Both the position numbers and the translations under genes were made by a program. This document shows positions 22,556 to 31,363 of a stretch of DNA of 64,000 nucleotides, piece after piece. The notes under the pieces are model-generated. The model was not told the origin of the DNA. It worked only from the letters and a program-made list of their open reading frames with translations, and ran no database searches. The first letter of the stretch is position 1; the number at the start of each line of letters is the position of its first letter. Source of the DNA: Streptomyces sp. PT12 (GTDB lineage: Bacteria; Actinomycetota; Actinomycetes; Streptomycetales; Streptomycetaceae); assembly GCF_003311645.1 (NCBI RefSeq), contig NZ_QEST01000280.1, forward strand, positions 1 through 64,000. The letters run 5' to 3'.

Positions 22556-23757
22556 AGATCCGTTATCTGCTGCTCCACGCCTATGGAATGGGCGGCACCA
22601 TCCGCACGGTGATCACTCAGGCCAACGCCATGGCCGCGGCGGGCCACGACGTCGAGCTGGTCAGCGTGCTGCGGCGCAAGGACGAGCCCTATTTCGACGT
22701 CGACCCGCGCGTGCGGCTCAGCTCCCTCACCGACGCCAGGCCGTCCGCCGCGCCCCCGCCCCCGCGCGGCCTGCTCGCGCGGCTGCGGGCCCGCCGCGCC
22801 GACCGCCTCGACGCCCGCCCGCCGCGCCACATCCCGGTCAGCGAGGCCGGGTACAAGGCCATGAACCGCCGCGTCGAACGGGCCGTCACCGGCTGGATGG
22901 CCACGCTGACCGACGGCGTCCTGGTCACCACGCGCCCCGCGCTCAACCTCCTCTCCGCGGGGTTCGCCACCGAGGGCGTCGTCCGGGTGGGCCAGGAGCA
23001 CGTCAACCTCAGCACCCACAAGCCCGATCTGCGCGCCGCGATCATTCGCTACTACCCGCGCCTCGACGCGGTCGCCGTGCTCACCAGCAGGGACCGCGAC
23101 GAGTACGCGCGCAAGGCGCCAGGCACCAAGGTCGTCCGCATCCCCAACGCCGTGCACTCGCTGCGCCAGAAGCCCGCCACGTGCGCCTCGAGGATCGCCG
23201 TCGCGGCCGGGCGGCTGCGCCACCAGAAGGCGTTCGACCTCATGATCGCGGCCTACCGGCAGACGGTCGACGACTTCCCCGACTGGCAGCTGCGCATCTA
23301 CGGCGAGGGCGACAAGCGCCCCCAGCTCAGAAAGCTGATCGACAAGCACCACCTCTACAACCATGTCTTCCTCATGGGCAGCACCGACCGGCTGGACGAC
23401 GAGATGGCCAAGGCGTCGATGTTCGTGATGAGTTCGCGGTACGAGGGGCTGCCCATGGTGCTGATCGAGGCGCTTTCGCACGGCCTGCCCGTGGTGAGCT
23501 TCGACTGCCCCACCGGGCCCGCCGACGTCATCACCGACGGCAAGGAGGGGCTGCTCGTGCCCCCCGAGGACGTCAAGGCGCTGGCCGCCGCGATGCGCAG
23601 GCTGATGGGCGACGAGGCGCTGCGCGCCGAGATGGGCGACGCGGGCCTGGCCACCGTTCAGCGCTACTCCCCCGAGGCGATCCGCGAGCAGTGGACCGCG
23701 TTGTTCAACGGCCTGCTCGCGGAGGCGCGCCCACCGGAGCGCACCCAGGCGGGTTGA
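22552..23757 (+). CDS. Glycosyltransferase family 4 (GT-B fold)
   Basis: A 401-residue protein. The N-terminal acceptor half starts MKIRYLLLHAYGMGGTIRTV with the glycine-rich loop; the C-terminal donor half has IAVAAGRLRHQKAFDLMIAA, WQLRIYGEGDKRPQLRKLID and the E-x7-E motif SSRYEGLPMVLIEALSHGLP. This retaining family uses nucleotide sugars such as UDP- or GDP-sugars. ATG 22552 overlaps the stop of the preceding gene. The protein lacks membrane helices and should act on the inner face of the membrane or in the cytosol. Confidence 0.9.
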   Translation: MKIRYLLLHAYGMGGTIRTVITQANAMAAAGHDVELVSVLRRKDEPYFDVDPRVRLSSLTDARPSAAPPPPRGLLARLRARRADRLDARPPRHIPVSEAGYKAMNRRVERAVTGWMATLTDGVLVTTRPALNLLSAGFATEGVVRVGQEHVNLSTHKPDLRAAIIRYYPRLDAVAVLTSRDRDEYARKAPGTKVVRIPNAVHSLRQKPATCASRIAVAAGRLRHQKAFDLMIAAYRQTVDDFPDWQLRIYGEGDKRPQLRKLIDKHHLYNHVFLMGSTDRLDDEMAKASMFVMSSRYEGLPMVLIEALSHGLPVVSFDCPTGPADVITDGKEGLLVPPEDVKALAAAMRRLMGDEALRAEMGDAGLATVQRYSPEAIREQWTALFNGLLAEARPPERTQAG

Positions 23758-23826
23758 CGACTGGTTGACGGGCGGCGAACGCGTGTTGCGCCGGGCGATT
23801 CGCCCGTTAATGCCAGGATTTGCCCC

Positions 23827-24384
23827 ATGGCAACGACCGGAGCACCGACCAGCGAGCTCACCCTCCGCATCAACGGCGGCGACCACCGCCTCACCCTCGA
23901 CAACCGCACCACGGTGCTCGACGCCCTGCGCGAGCACCTCGGACTCACGGGCACCAAGAAGGGCTGCGACCACGGGCAGTGCGGCGCGTGCACCGTGCTG
24001 ATGGACGGGCGGCGCGTGAACAGCTGCCTCCTGCTCGCCGCATCCGCCCAGGGCTGCGACATCGTCACCATCGAGGGCGTCGCCGCGCTCGAAGGCGGCG
24101 CCGACGGCGACGGGCTCGCCCCCATCCAGCGGGCGTTCATCGACCACGACGGCCTCCAGTGCGGATACTGCACGCCGGGCCAGATCTGCTCGGCGATCGG
24201 CGCGCTCGCCGAGGCGGACCGCGGCTGGCCCAGCCATGTCACCCCCGATGTCGCGGAGGGCCCGCGCTCCGCGCGCGACCTGGACGCGGACGAGATCGGC
24301 GAGCGCATGAGCGGCAACCTGTGCCGCTGCGCCGCCTACCCCCGCATCGTGGAGGCCGTCCTCGCCGTGGCGGGCGCGCGATGA
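23827..24384 (+). CDS. Molybdenum hydroxylase small subunit, two [2Fe-2S] clusters (PaoA-like)
   Basis: A 185-residue xanthine dehydrogenase-family subunit. Plant-type ferredoxin cluster ligands are C47, C52, C55 and C67 ([23 protein letters not shown]); the second cluster uses [12 protein letters not shown] and NLCRCAAYP. No twin-arginine signal precedes it, so the complex should be cytosolic. It starts a three-gene operon (small, FAD, molybdopterin subunits) joined by ATGA overlaps. Upstream, a hairpin GGGCGATTCGCCC (about 23795-23807) sits before the start. Confidence 0.9.
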   Translation: MATTGAPTSELTLRINGGDHRLTLDNRTTVLDALREHLGLTGTKKGCDHGQCGACTVLMDGRRVNSCLLLAASAQGCDIVTIEGVAALEGGADGDGLAPIQRAFIDHDGLQCGYCTPGQICSAIGALAEADRGWPSHVTPDVAEGPRSARDLDADEIGERMSGNLCRCAAYPRIVEAVLAVAGAR

Positions 24385-25391
24385 GGCCCTTCGTCTACGA
24401 GCGCGCCACGGGGCCCGAGCACGCCGCCGCCCTGCTGTCGAGCGACCGCGAGGCGACGCTCCTCGCGGGCGGCACCAACCTCGTCGACCTGATGAAGCTC
24501 GGCGTGGCCAGGCCATCCCTGGTGGTCGACATCAACGGCCTGCCCTACGACCGCGTCGACCACCGCCCCGACGGCTCACTCGTCGTCGGCGCGACCGTCC
24601 GCAACAGCGACCTGGCGGGCGACCCCGGCGTCCGCCGCCGTTTCCCGCTACTGTCCCAGGCCCTGCTTGCCGGGGCCTCCGGCCAGCTGAGGGCCCGAGC
24701 CACCACGGCGGGGAACCTGCTGCAACGCACCCGCTGCGTCTATTTCCAGGACATCGGCAAACCCTGCAACAAGCGGGCGCCCGGCACCGGTTGCGCCGCC
24801 GTCGACGGCAGCCACCGCGACCTCGCCGTGCTCGGCACGTCCGACGCCTGCGTCGCCAGCCACCCCTCCGACATGGCCGTCGCCCTCGCCGCCCTCGACG
24901 CCACCGTCCTGGTGCGGCCCATCGGGGACGGCCAGGGGCCGAGCCGGATCCCGCTGACCGACTTCTACCGGCTGCCCGGCGACACCCCGGACCGCGAGAC
25001 GGTGCTGCGCCGCGGCGACCTGGTCACCGGCGTCGAGGTGCCGCCGCCGCCCGTGGGCGCCGCGATGCGCTACCGCAAGGTCCGCGACCGCTGGTCGTTC
25101 GCGTTCGCCGTGGTCTCGGTCGCGGCCCTGGTCGCGCTCGACGAGGACGGCGCGCTGCGCGGCGTGCGGCTCGCGCTCGGCGGCGTCGCGCCGCTGCCCT
25201 GGCGGGCCAGGGAGGCGGAACGGATGCTCACGGGGCGGCGCCCGACGCGGGACCTGGTACGTGCGGCGGCCGAGGCGGAGTTCGCCGCGGCGCGCCCGCT
25301 GCCGCACAACGCCTTCAAGGTGGGCCTCGCGGCCGACGTGCTCGCCGAGACGGTCCTGTCCCTCGCGGCCCCCGCGGGAGGCGGGCGATGA
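24381..25391 (+). CDS. Molybdenum hydroxylase FAD-binding subunit with [4Fe-4S] site (PaoB-like)
   Basis: A 336-residue subunit: FAD-binding [40 protein letters not shown]. The insert [20 protein letters not shown] with GCAA following carries the cysteines that hold an extra [4Fe-4S] cluster in Escherichia coli PaoB (periplasmic aldehyde oxidoreductase); ordinary xanthine dehydrogenase FAD subunits lack it. It passes electrons from the iron-sulphur subunit to an acceptor. Start and stop overlap both neighbours. Confidence 0.9.
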   Translation: MRPFVYERATGPEHAAALLSSDREATLLAGGTNLVDLMKLGVARPSLVVDINGLPYDRVDHRPDGSLVVGATVRNSDLAGDPGVRRRFPLLSQALLAGASGQLRARATTAGNLLQRTRCVYFQDIGKPCNKRAPGTGCAAVDGSHRDLAVLGTSDACVASHPSDMAVALAALDATVLVRPIGDGQGPSRIPLTDFYRLPGDTPDRETVLRRGDLVTGVEVPPPPVGAAMRYRKVRDRWSFAFAVVSVAALVALDEDGALRGVRLALGGVAPLPWRAREAERMLTGRRPTRDLVRAAAEAEFAAARPLPHNAFKVGLAADVLAETVLSLAAPAGGGR

Positions 25392-27499
25392 GGGCGGGCG
25401 CCGAGTCGGCCGTGGGCGCGGGGATCGCCCGCATCGAAGGTGTCGACAAGGTGACAGGGGCGGCGCGCTACAGCCACGAGTATCAGGTGGCGGGCGCGGT
25501 CCACGCCTGGGCTGTCACCTCGGACATCGCGCGGGGCAGGGTGACACGGGTGGACGACGCGGACGCGCTCGCACAGGCGGGCGTGATCGCGGTGCTGACG
25601 AGCGACAACGTGCCCCCAATCGCAGAGCGGGACGGGGACCTGGCCGTTCTCCAGTCCCCAAGGGTCGCCTTCCACGGGCAGATCGTCGCGGCCGTCGTCG
25701 CCGAGACGTCCGAGGCGGCGCGCGAGGCCGCCGCCCTGGTGCGCGTGGCCTACCAGGAGGAGGAGCACGACGCGCTGCTGCGCGAGGACGCGCCGGGGAT
25801 CTACGAGCCCGATTCGGTCAACGGCGGCTTCCCCGGGCGCCGCGAGAAGGGCGACGTGGACGCGGGCCTCGCCGAGGCGCCCGTCCGCATCGACGTCACC
25901 TATGCCACGCCGCCCGAGCACGCCGCGCCGATGGAGCCGCACGCCGCCGTCGCGGCCTGGGACGGCGACGTGCTCACCCTCCACGACAGCAACCAGGGGC
26001 CCTTCCGCGCGGCGCAGCGGATGGCGGCGCTCTTCGATGTGCCGGTGGAGAACATCCGGGTGATCTCCGACCACATCGGCGGCGGCTTCGGCTCCAAGGC
26101 CCTGGTCAGGCCGCCGACGGTGCTCGCGGCGCTGGCCGCTCGCGCGGTCGGGCGCCCCGTCAAGGTGGCGTTGACGCGGCAGCAGATGTTCACGCTGGTG
26201 TCCCACCGGACGCCGACCGTGCAGCGGGTGCGGATCGGCGCCGAGCGGGACGGGCGCCTGCGGGCGCTGTGGCACGACGCGTTGCAGCGGTCGTCGCGGC
26301 TGACCGAGTACTGCGAGCAGACCACGACGCCCACCCGCGCCATGTACGCGACGCCCGCGCTGCGCACCACCCACAGGCTCGCGCGCCTCGACGTGCCGAC
26401 GCCCGGCTGGGTGCGGGCGCCGGGCGAGGCGCCGGGGATGTTCGCGCTTGAGTCGGCGATGGACGAGCTGGCGTACGCGCTCGACCTCGACCCCATCGAG
26501 CTGCGGGTGCGCAACGAGCCCGAGGTGGAGCCCGACTCGGGGCGCGCGTTCAGCAGCAGGAACCTGGTGGCGTGCCTGCGGGACGGCGCCCGCCGCTTCG
26601 GCTGGGACGCGACGCGTGACCGCACGCCAGGGGCGCGGCGCGAGGGGCCATGGCTGGTCGGGACCGGCGTCGCGGCCGCCAGGTACCCGGTGCACATCAT
26701 GCCGTCAACGGCCAGCGCGCGGGCCGAGCCCGAGGGGCGGTTCACGGTGCGGATCGCCGCGGTCGACATCGGCACGGGAGCGCGAACGGCCCTGACGCAG
26801 CTCGCGGCCGAGGCGCTGGGCGCGCCCTTCGACCGGGTGACGCTCGAACTGGGCCGCAGCGCCTACGGGTGCGCCGAGTTCGCGGGCGGCTCCGCGGGTA
26901 TCAACTCGTGGGGCTGGGCGGTGGACAAGGCGTGCAGGGCGCTGACCGCCGAGCTGGGGCGGCGGGGCGGCGCGGTGGGCCCCGATGGCGTGGAGGTGGC
27001 CGCGGACACCGCCGATGACGTGGCGGCGCTGCCCGACCTGGCGCGGCACGCGTTCGGCGCGCAGTTCGCCGAGGTGCGGGTGGACGCGGTCACGGGCCAG
27101 GTGCGGGTGGAGCGGCTGCTCGGCGTCTTCGCGGCGGGCCGGGTCGTCAACGCCCGCACGGCGCGTTCGCAGCTCGTCGGCGCGATGATCATGGGCCTGT
27201 CCACTGCGTTGCACGAGGTCCTTGAACTCGACCCGCGCTTCGGGGACTTCGCCAACCACGACCTGGCGACCTACCACATCGCGGCGCACGCCGACGTCCG
27301 CGGGATCGAGGCGCATGTGCTCCCCGAGGAGGACGAGCGCGTCAACCCCCTGGGCACCAAGGGGATCGGCGAGCTCGGCATCGTCGGCGCGGCGGCGGCC
27401 ATCGGCAACGCCGTCCACCACGCGACGGGCGTGCGGGTGCGGGAGCTGCCGATCCTGATGGAACGCGTCAGGGCGGGCCTCGGCGCGGGCCGTTCCTGA
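25388..27499 (+). CDS. Molybdenum hydroxylase large subunit, molybdopterin-binding (PaoC-like)
   Basis: A 703-residue catalytic subunit: [20 protein letters not shown] at the N-terminus, the molybdenum-site [40 protein letters not shown] and, near the end, [20 protein letters not shown] with the active-site glutamate. With the [4Fe-4S] FAD subunit this points to an aldehyde oxidoreductase of broad substrate range rather than xanthine dehydrogenase. It would need molybdopterin cytosine dinucleotide cofactor and a XdhC-type insertion protein, not seen in this window. Confidence 0.9.
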   Translation: MRAGAESAVGAGIARIEGVDKVTGAARYSHEYQVAGAVHAWAVTSDIARGRVTRVDDADALAQAGVIAVLTSDNVPPIAERDGDLAVLQSPRVAFHGQIVAAVVAETSEAAREAAALVRVAYQEEEHDALLREDAPGIYEPDSVNGGFPGRREKGDVDAGLAEAPVRIDVTYATPPEHAAPMEPHAAVAAWDGDVLTLHDSNQGPFRAAQRMAALFDVPVENIRVISDHIGGGFGSKALVRPPTVLAALAARAVGRPVKVALTRQQMFTLVSHRTPTVQRVRIGAERDGRLRALWHDALQRSSRLTEYCEQTTTPTRAMYATPALRTTHRLARLDVPTPGWVRAPGEAPGMFALESAMDELAYALDLDPIELRVRNEPEVEPDSGRAFSSRNLVACLRDGARRFGWDATRDRTPGARREGPWLVGTGVAAARYPVHIMPSTASARAEPEGRFTVRIAAVDIGTGARTALTQLAAEALGAPFDRVTLELGRSAYGCAEFAGGSAGINSWGWAVDKACRALTAELGRRGGAVGPDGVEVAADTADDVAALPDLARHAFGAQFAEVRVDAVTGQVRVERLLGVFAAGRVVNARTARSQLVGAMIMGLSTALHEVLELDPRFGDFANHDLATYHIAAHADVRGIEAHVLPEEDERVNPLGTKGIGELGIVGAAAAIGNAVHHATGVRVRELPILMERVRAGLGAGRS

Positions 27500-27510
27500 C
27501 GCGTCGGGGC

Positions 27511-27554
27511 GGCGTTGACGGGCAGGCGTTGACGGGCACGGCGTTGACGGGCAC
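27511..27554. repeat. 14/15-bp tandem repeat after the hydroxylase operon
   Basis: GGCGTTGACGGGCA(C) occurs three times at 27511-27524, 27525-27539 and 27540-27554. It lies just past the stop of the hydroxylase operon and 5 bases before the convergent permease gene's end. Confidence 0.85.
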
Positions 27555-27559
27555 GGAGT

Positions 27560-28414
27560 TCAGGACACGATGTCCTTGGTGCGGAAGCCGCGGAACGCCA
27601 GGGCGAACAGCACCAGCGCGTAGGACACCGAGACCGAGGCGCCGCGGATCATACCGCCCCACTCGGCCTCGGGCTGGAGCGCGTCGGCCCACGCGTACAG
27701 CCAGTGCGCGGGCAGGAAGTCGCGCCAGTCGCCGAGCGCGGTGATGGCGTCGAGGATGCTGCCCACGATGGTCAGCCCGAGCGCCCCGCCGACCGCGCCG
27801 AGCGGGGCGTCGGTGACCGTGGAGAGCCAGAACGCCAGCCCTGCCACGACGAGTTGGCTGACCATCACGAAGGCGGTCGCGACGGCGAGCCTGCCCGCCG
27901 CATCGCCCGCGGGCAGGGTGCCGCCCGTGGGCAGCTCAAGCGGGCCCCAGCCGTAGGCGGCGGCGCCCACGCCGAGCGCGACCAGCGGCAGCACGGCGAT
28001 CGCGGCGGCGCTGAACGCCAGCGCGACGGCCAGCTTGGCGACGAGCAGCCGGGCGCGCGGCACGGGCGCGGCCAGCAGGTAGCGCAGCGAGGACCAGCCC
28101 GCCTCCGAGGCGACGGTGTCGCCGAAGAACAGCGCGACCGGCACCACGAGCAGGAAGCCCGTCCCGAGGAAGAGGCATGTGGCGGCGAAGTTGGCGCCCG
28201 AGGCGGTGGCGGTGTCCAGCAGGGTCCCCGCCTCGTCGCCGCCGCCCGGCTCCCCACCCACGGCGAAGGCGGCGGCCACCACGAACGGCAGCGCGATCAG
28301 CAGGCCGAAGACCACCTGGGTGCGGCGTCTGCGGAGCTGGCGCACGGCCTCCACGCGCAGCGGCAGGGTGCGGCGGGGGCTGTAGCCGGGGGCCGCGTCG
28401 AGTGCCGTGGTCAT
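27560..28414 (-). CDS. ABC transporter permease (ABC-2 type)
   Basis: A 284-residue membrane protein with about six helices (VVFGLLIALPFVVAAAFAVG, CLFLGTGFLLVVPVALFFGD, FSAAAIAVLPLVALGVGAAA, AFVMVSQLVVAGLAFWLSTV, GALGLTIVGSILDAITALG and VSYALVLFALAFRG). The loop GDTVASEAGWSSLRYLLAAP between helices is typical of ABC-2 exporters. Its ATG overlaps the stop of the ATPase-hydrolase gene by one base (TGATG), so the two proteins should form one exporter. Substrate unknown. Confidence 0.85.
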   Translation of the reverse strand: MTTALDAAPGYSPRRTLPLRVEAVRQLRRRRTQVVFGLLIALPFVVAAAFAVGGEPGGGDEAGTLLDTATASGANFAATCLFLGTGFLLVVPVALFFGDTVASEAGWSSLRYLLAAPVPRARLLVAKLAVALAFSAAAIAVLPLVALGVGAAAYGWGPLELPTGGTLPAGDAAGRLAVATAFVMVSQLVVAGLAFWLSTVTDAPLGAVGGALGLTIVGSILDAITALGDWRDFLPAHWLYAWADALQPEAEWGGMIRGASVSVSYALVLFALAFRGFRTKDIVS

Positions 28415-31179
28415 CAGGCACCTCCGATCAGGGTCAGGAACGCGTCCTCGAGGCGGCGTTGGGGCCCCATGCTGTGGACAGGGACGCCGAGCGCGACCAG
28501 CTCGGTGAGCAGCCGCGCGGCGTCAACGGTGCCGTCGCCCGCGTCCCCCTCGCCCCGGCCCTCGTCGCCCGCGTCGAGGCGGATCAGCAGCCCGCCATCG
28601 GCGCGGGCCGCGGCGGCGACGCCCGGCAGCGCGGACACCCTCTCCAGCAGCTCGTCGGTGAGGGGCGCGGGCGTGCCGACGAGCAGGGTCTCGCCGCGCC
28701 CGACGATGTCGGCGACGGGGCCCGCGCTGACCAGCCGCCCGTTGGCCATGACGACGAGGTGGGTGCACGTCTGCTCCACCTCGGCCAGCAGGTGGCTCGA
28801 GACGATCACGGTGCGGCCCTCGGCGGCGTAACGGATCATCACGTCCCGCATCGCGCGGATCTGCGGCGGGTCGAGCCCGTTGGTCGGCTCGTCGAGGATC
28901 AGCAGCTCGGGCAGGCCGAGCATGGCCTGGGCGATGGCCAGGCGTTGGCGCATGCCCTGGGAGTAGGTGCGCACGGCGCGGTGGACGGCGTCGCCGAGCC
29001 CGGCGATCTCCAGCGCCTCGTCCAGGTGGGCGTCATCGGCGGGGCGCCCGGTGGCGCGCCAGTACAGCTGCAGGTTGGTGCGCCCGGTGAGGTGCGGCAG
29101 GAAGCCCGCGCCCTCGACGAACGCGCCCACCCGGGAGAGCACGGGCGCCCCCGGGCGGATCGGGTGGCCGAAGACGCGGATCTCCCCGGCGTCGGGGGCG
29201 ATCAGGCCCATCAGCATCCTCAGCGTGGTGGTCTTGCCCGCGCCGTTGGGCCCGAGGAGGCCGAGAACCTGGCCGCGGGCGACCTGGAAGGAGAGGTCAT
29301 GGACGGCGTAGCGGTCGACGGCGCCCTTGTAGCGCTTGGTGAGCCCGGTGATCCGCAGGGGGACGTCGGCGAGCTGGGGGTCGGGCGCGGCGTCGGCGGC
29401 GCGCGGTCGCCCGGTGAGCAGGAGGGCGGTGGCGAGCGCGGCGGCGGCGAGCGGCAGGCCCCAGGTCCACCAGGGCAGCGGCGTCGCGCCGGTGGCGACG
29501 CCGGGCGCGGTGGGGACGGTCAGCCCGTCACCGGCGAGGGCGACGGTGTGGGTGGCGGGCTCGTCGGGCGAGGCGAAGCCGAGGTCGGTGGTGGAGATGA
29601 CCAGCCGCATGCGGTGGCCCGCCTCGAAGGGGTAGTCGACGACGGGCAGCCGGACGTCGACCGTGCGGCCCTCGTCGGTGCCGTCGATCCGCACGGGCGC
29701 GACGAGCTGGGCCGGGAGCGACTGCTGGGAGCCGTCGGGCGAGACGTCGTAGACCTTGGCGAAGAGCACGGCCTCGGGCGCGTCGGACTCCACGGTCAGC
29801 CGGACGGTGGGCGAGCCGGTGACGCGGACGGTCTCGTCCAGGGGCGCCGACTCGAACCTGGCGTACTGGCCGGGGAAGTCGAGGGACAGGCCAAGGCCGA
29901 GGGCGCCAAGATCGCCGAGCGAGCCGAGCCCGGGAACGGTGGAGACGGCGGGCGGTGAGCCGCCCGCGGGGTTGACGAACGTCTGGGGGTCGCCGGTGAG
30001 TTCGACCTCGCGGGCCTCGCCTTCGAGCCCGGGGTAGGCGCTGCCTTCGGCGCCGCGCAGCAGGGTGGCGCCGTCGGTGGAGTCGAAGCCGGTGATGCGG
30101 GTGGCGCGGAAGGCGGGGCCCGTGTCGGCGTCCGCCTCGCCCTTGAGGTGGCGGTCGAACCACGCGGTGACGCGGCGGTCGACGCGGCCCTGCTCGGAGA
30201 CGCCGCCGTCGTGGCCCGCCCAGATCCAGTCGAGCGAGACGGGCGCGCCGTTGGCCGTGATCGCGCGGGCCATCGCGTCGGCGTGGTCGAGGGGGAAGAG
30301 GGAGTCGTGCTGGCCCTGGACGATCAGGGTGGGCACGTCGATGCTCTCGGCGACGGCGGAGGGGCTGCGTTCGGCCAGCAGGCGCTCGGCCTCGGGGTCG
30401 GGCTCGCCCGAGACGGCGACGCGCTCGTAGAGGTCGCACAGCTCGGTGGTGAAACGGCCGCAGCCCGGGTCGGTCAACGTGTCGGTGGACTGCTCGACGT
30501 ATCCGGCCCTGGTGGATCCGGTGGTGAACAGGATCCCGGCCCACAGCCGCTTGAAGACGCCGTCGGGGAACAGCGCCCGGCCGAGGTCCCAGTAGGTGAT
30601 GAGGGGCGCGATCGCGTCCACGCGCGGGTCGTGGCCCGCGGCGAGGAGGGCGATGGCGCCGCCGTAGGAGGCGCCGGTGACGCCCACGCGGGGGTCACCG
30701 TCGGCGTCGAGGGCGACCTCGGGGCGCTCGGCGATCCAGTCGACGAGGCGGCGCACGTCTGCGACCTCGGCGTCCGGGTCGTTGAGCCCGATCCGCCCGG
30801 TGGATGTGCCGAAGCCGCGGGCCGACCAGGTCATGACGGCGTAGCCGGAGCGGGCGAGCTCCTCGGCCTGGGCGCGGACGTCGTCCTTGCTGCCGCCGAA
30901 GCCGTGGCCGACGAGGACGGCGGGGCGGCGTCCGCCCTCGGGGCCCGAGGTGAACCACGACGTGTCGATGGCCACGGTGCCGTCGCTCCCCGGGGCCTCC
31001 GGCATGTCGAACACCCGGTCCTCGCGGTGCACTTCGGCCTCGTCCCCGCCCGCCACGGCCCAGGTGCCCGCCGCGGCGAGCGCGGCGAGGGCCGCGACGG
31101 CCGCGACCAGGCGCCTGCGGCGTGGGGCGCCGCGCGGGGCGCCGCCGGGGCGAAAACGGCGCGGCCAGGGGAAGTTCAT
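28414..31179 (-). CDS. Fusion of an extracytoplasmic X-Pro dipeptidyl-peptidase/CocE-type hydrolase with an ABC transporter ATPase
   Basis: A 921-residue two-module protein. An Arg-rich start and helix (LVAAVAALAALAAAGTWAVA, about 23-44) act as signal anchor. Residues about 55-540 are an alpha/beta hydrolase of the S15/CocE group: VGHGFGGSKDDV, nucleophile serine in GVTGASYGGAIALLAAGHDP, acid in IVQGQHDSLFPLDHAD, histidine in WIWAGHDGG, then the jelly-roll domain (VRLTVESDAPEAVLFAKVYD). A second helix (WTWGLPLAAAALATALLLTG, about 570-590) returns to the cytosol. Residues about 605-921 are an ABC ATPase: GLLGPNGAGKTTTLRMLMGL, signature YSQGMRQRLAIAQ, Walker B LLILDEPTNGLDP and H-loop VIVSSHLL. 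The order predicts hydrolase outside, ATPase inside. The permease follows. Confidence 0.9.
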   Translation of the reverse strand: MNFPWPRRFRPGGAPRGAPRRRRLVAAVAALAALAAAGTWAVAGGDEAEVHREDRVFDMPEAPGSDGTVAIDTSWFTSGPEGGRRPAVLVGHGFGGSKDDVRAQAEELARSGYAVMTWSARGFGTSTGRIGLNDPDAEVADVRRLVDWIAERPEVALDADGDPRVGVTGASYGGAIALLAAGHDPRVDAIAPLITYWDLGRALFPDGVFKRLWAGILFTTGSTRAGYVEQSTDTLTDPGCGRFTTELCDLYERVAVSGEPDPEAERLLAERSPSAVAESIDVPTLIVQGQHDSLFPLDHADAMARAITANGAPVSLDWIWAGHDGGVSEQGRVDRRVTAWFDRHLKGEADADTGPAFRATRITGFDSTDGATLLRGAEGSAYPGLEGEAREVELTGDPQTFVNPAGGSPPAVSTVPGLGSLGDLGALGLGLSLDFPGQYARFESAPLDETVRVTGSPTVRLTVESDAPEAVLFAKVYDVSPDGSQQSLPAQLVAPVRIDGTDEGRTVDVRLPVVDYPFEAGHRMRLVISTTDLGFASPDEPATHTVALAGDGLTVPTAPGVATGATPLPWWTWGLPLAAAALATALLLTGRPRAADAAPDPQLADVPLRITGLTKRYKGAVDRYAVHDLSFQVARGQVLGLLGPNGAGKTTTLRMLMGLIAPDAGEIRVFGHPIRPGAPVLSRVGAFVEGAGFLPHLTGRTNLQLYWRATGRPADDAHLDEALEIAGLGDAVHRAVRTYSQGMRQRLAIAQAMLGLPELLILDEPTNGLDPPQIRAMRDVMIRYAAEGRTVIVSSHLLAEVEQTCTHLVVMANGRLVSAGPVADIVGRGETLLVGTPAPLTDELLERVSALPGVAAAARADGGLLIRLDAGDEGRGEGDAGDGTVDAARLLTELVALGVPVHSMGPQRRLEDAFLTLIGGA

Positions 31180-31301
31180 CAGGGCGAGGGTCCCTTCGGG
31201 CGGCCGACGATCTCCCCACGCTACCCAATCGCGCCCCCGGCGCGGCCACCGCGCCCGCGCCCCCGGCGCACTCCGAACGGACCTAAAGCTTTCGCCAATT
31301 C

Positions 31302-31351
31302 TTTACATGTACTAAGCATCTTGTCGTATGGTCGCTAGCGGATATCTAGCC
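31302..31351 (+). promoter_or_regulatory. Promoter and inverted repeat of the MFS efflux gene
   Basis: TTTACA (31302-31307) and TATGGT (31327-31332) are 19 bases apart in an AT-rich island. Just downstream GCTAG and CTAGC (about 31333-31349) form an inverted repeat with seven central bases, a likely repressor site before the TTG start. Confidence 0.4.
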
Positions 31352-31363
31352 CAGGGAGCCTGC

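Noticed and set aside
21186-23757. Natural-product biosynthetic cluster
   Set aside because: No synthase, synthetase or tailoring set around the sulfotransferase/glycosyltransferase genes.
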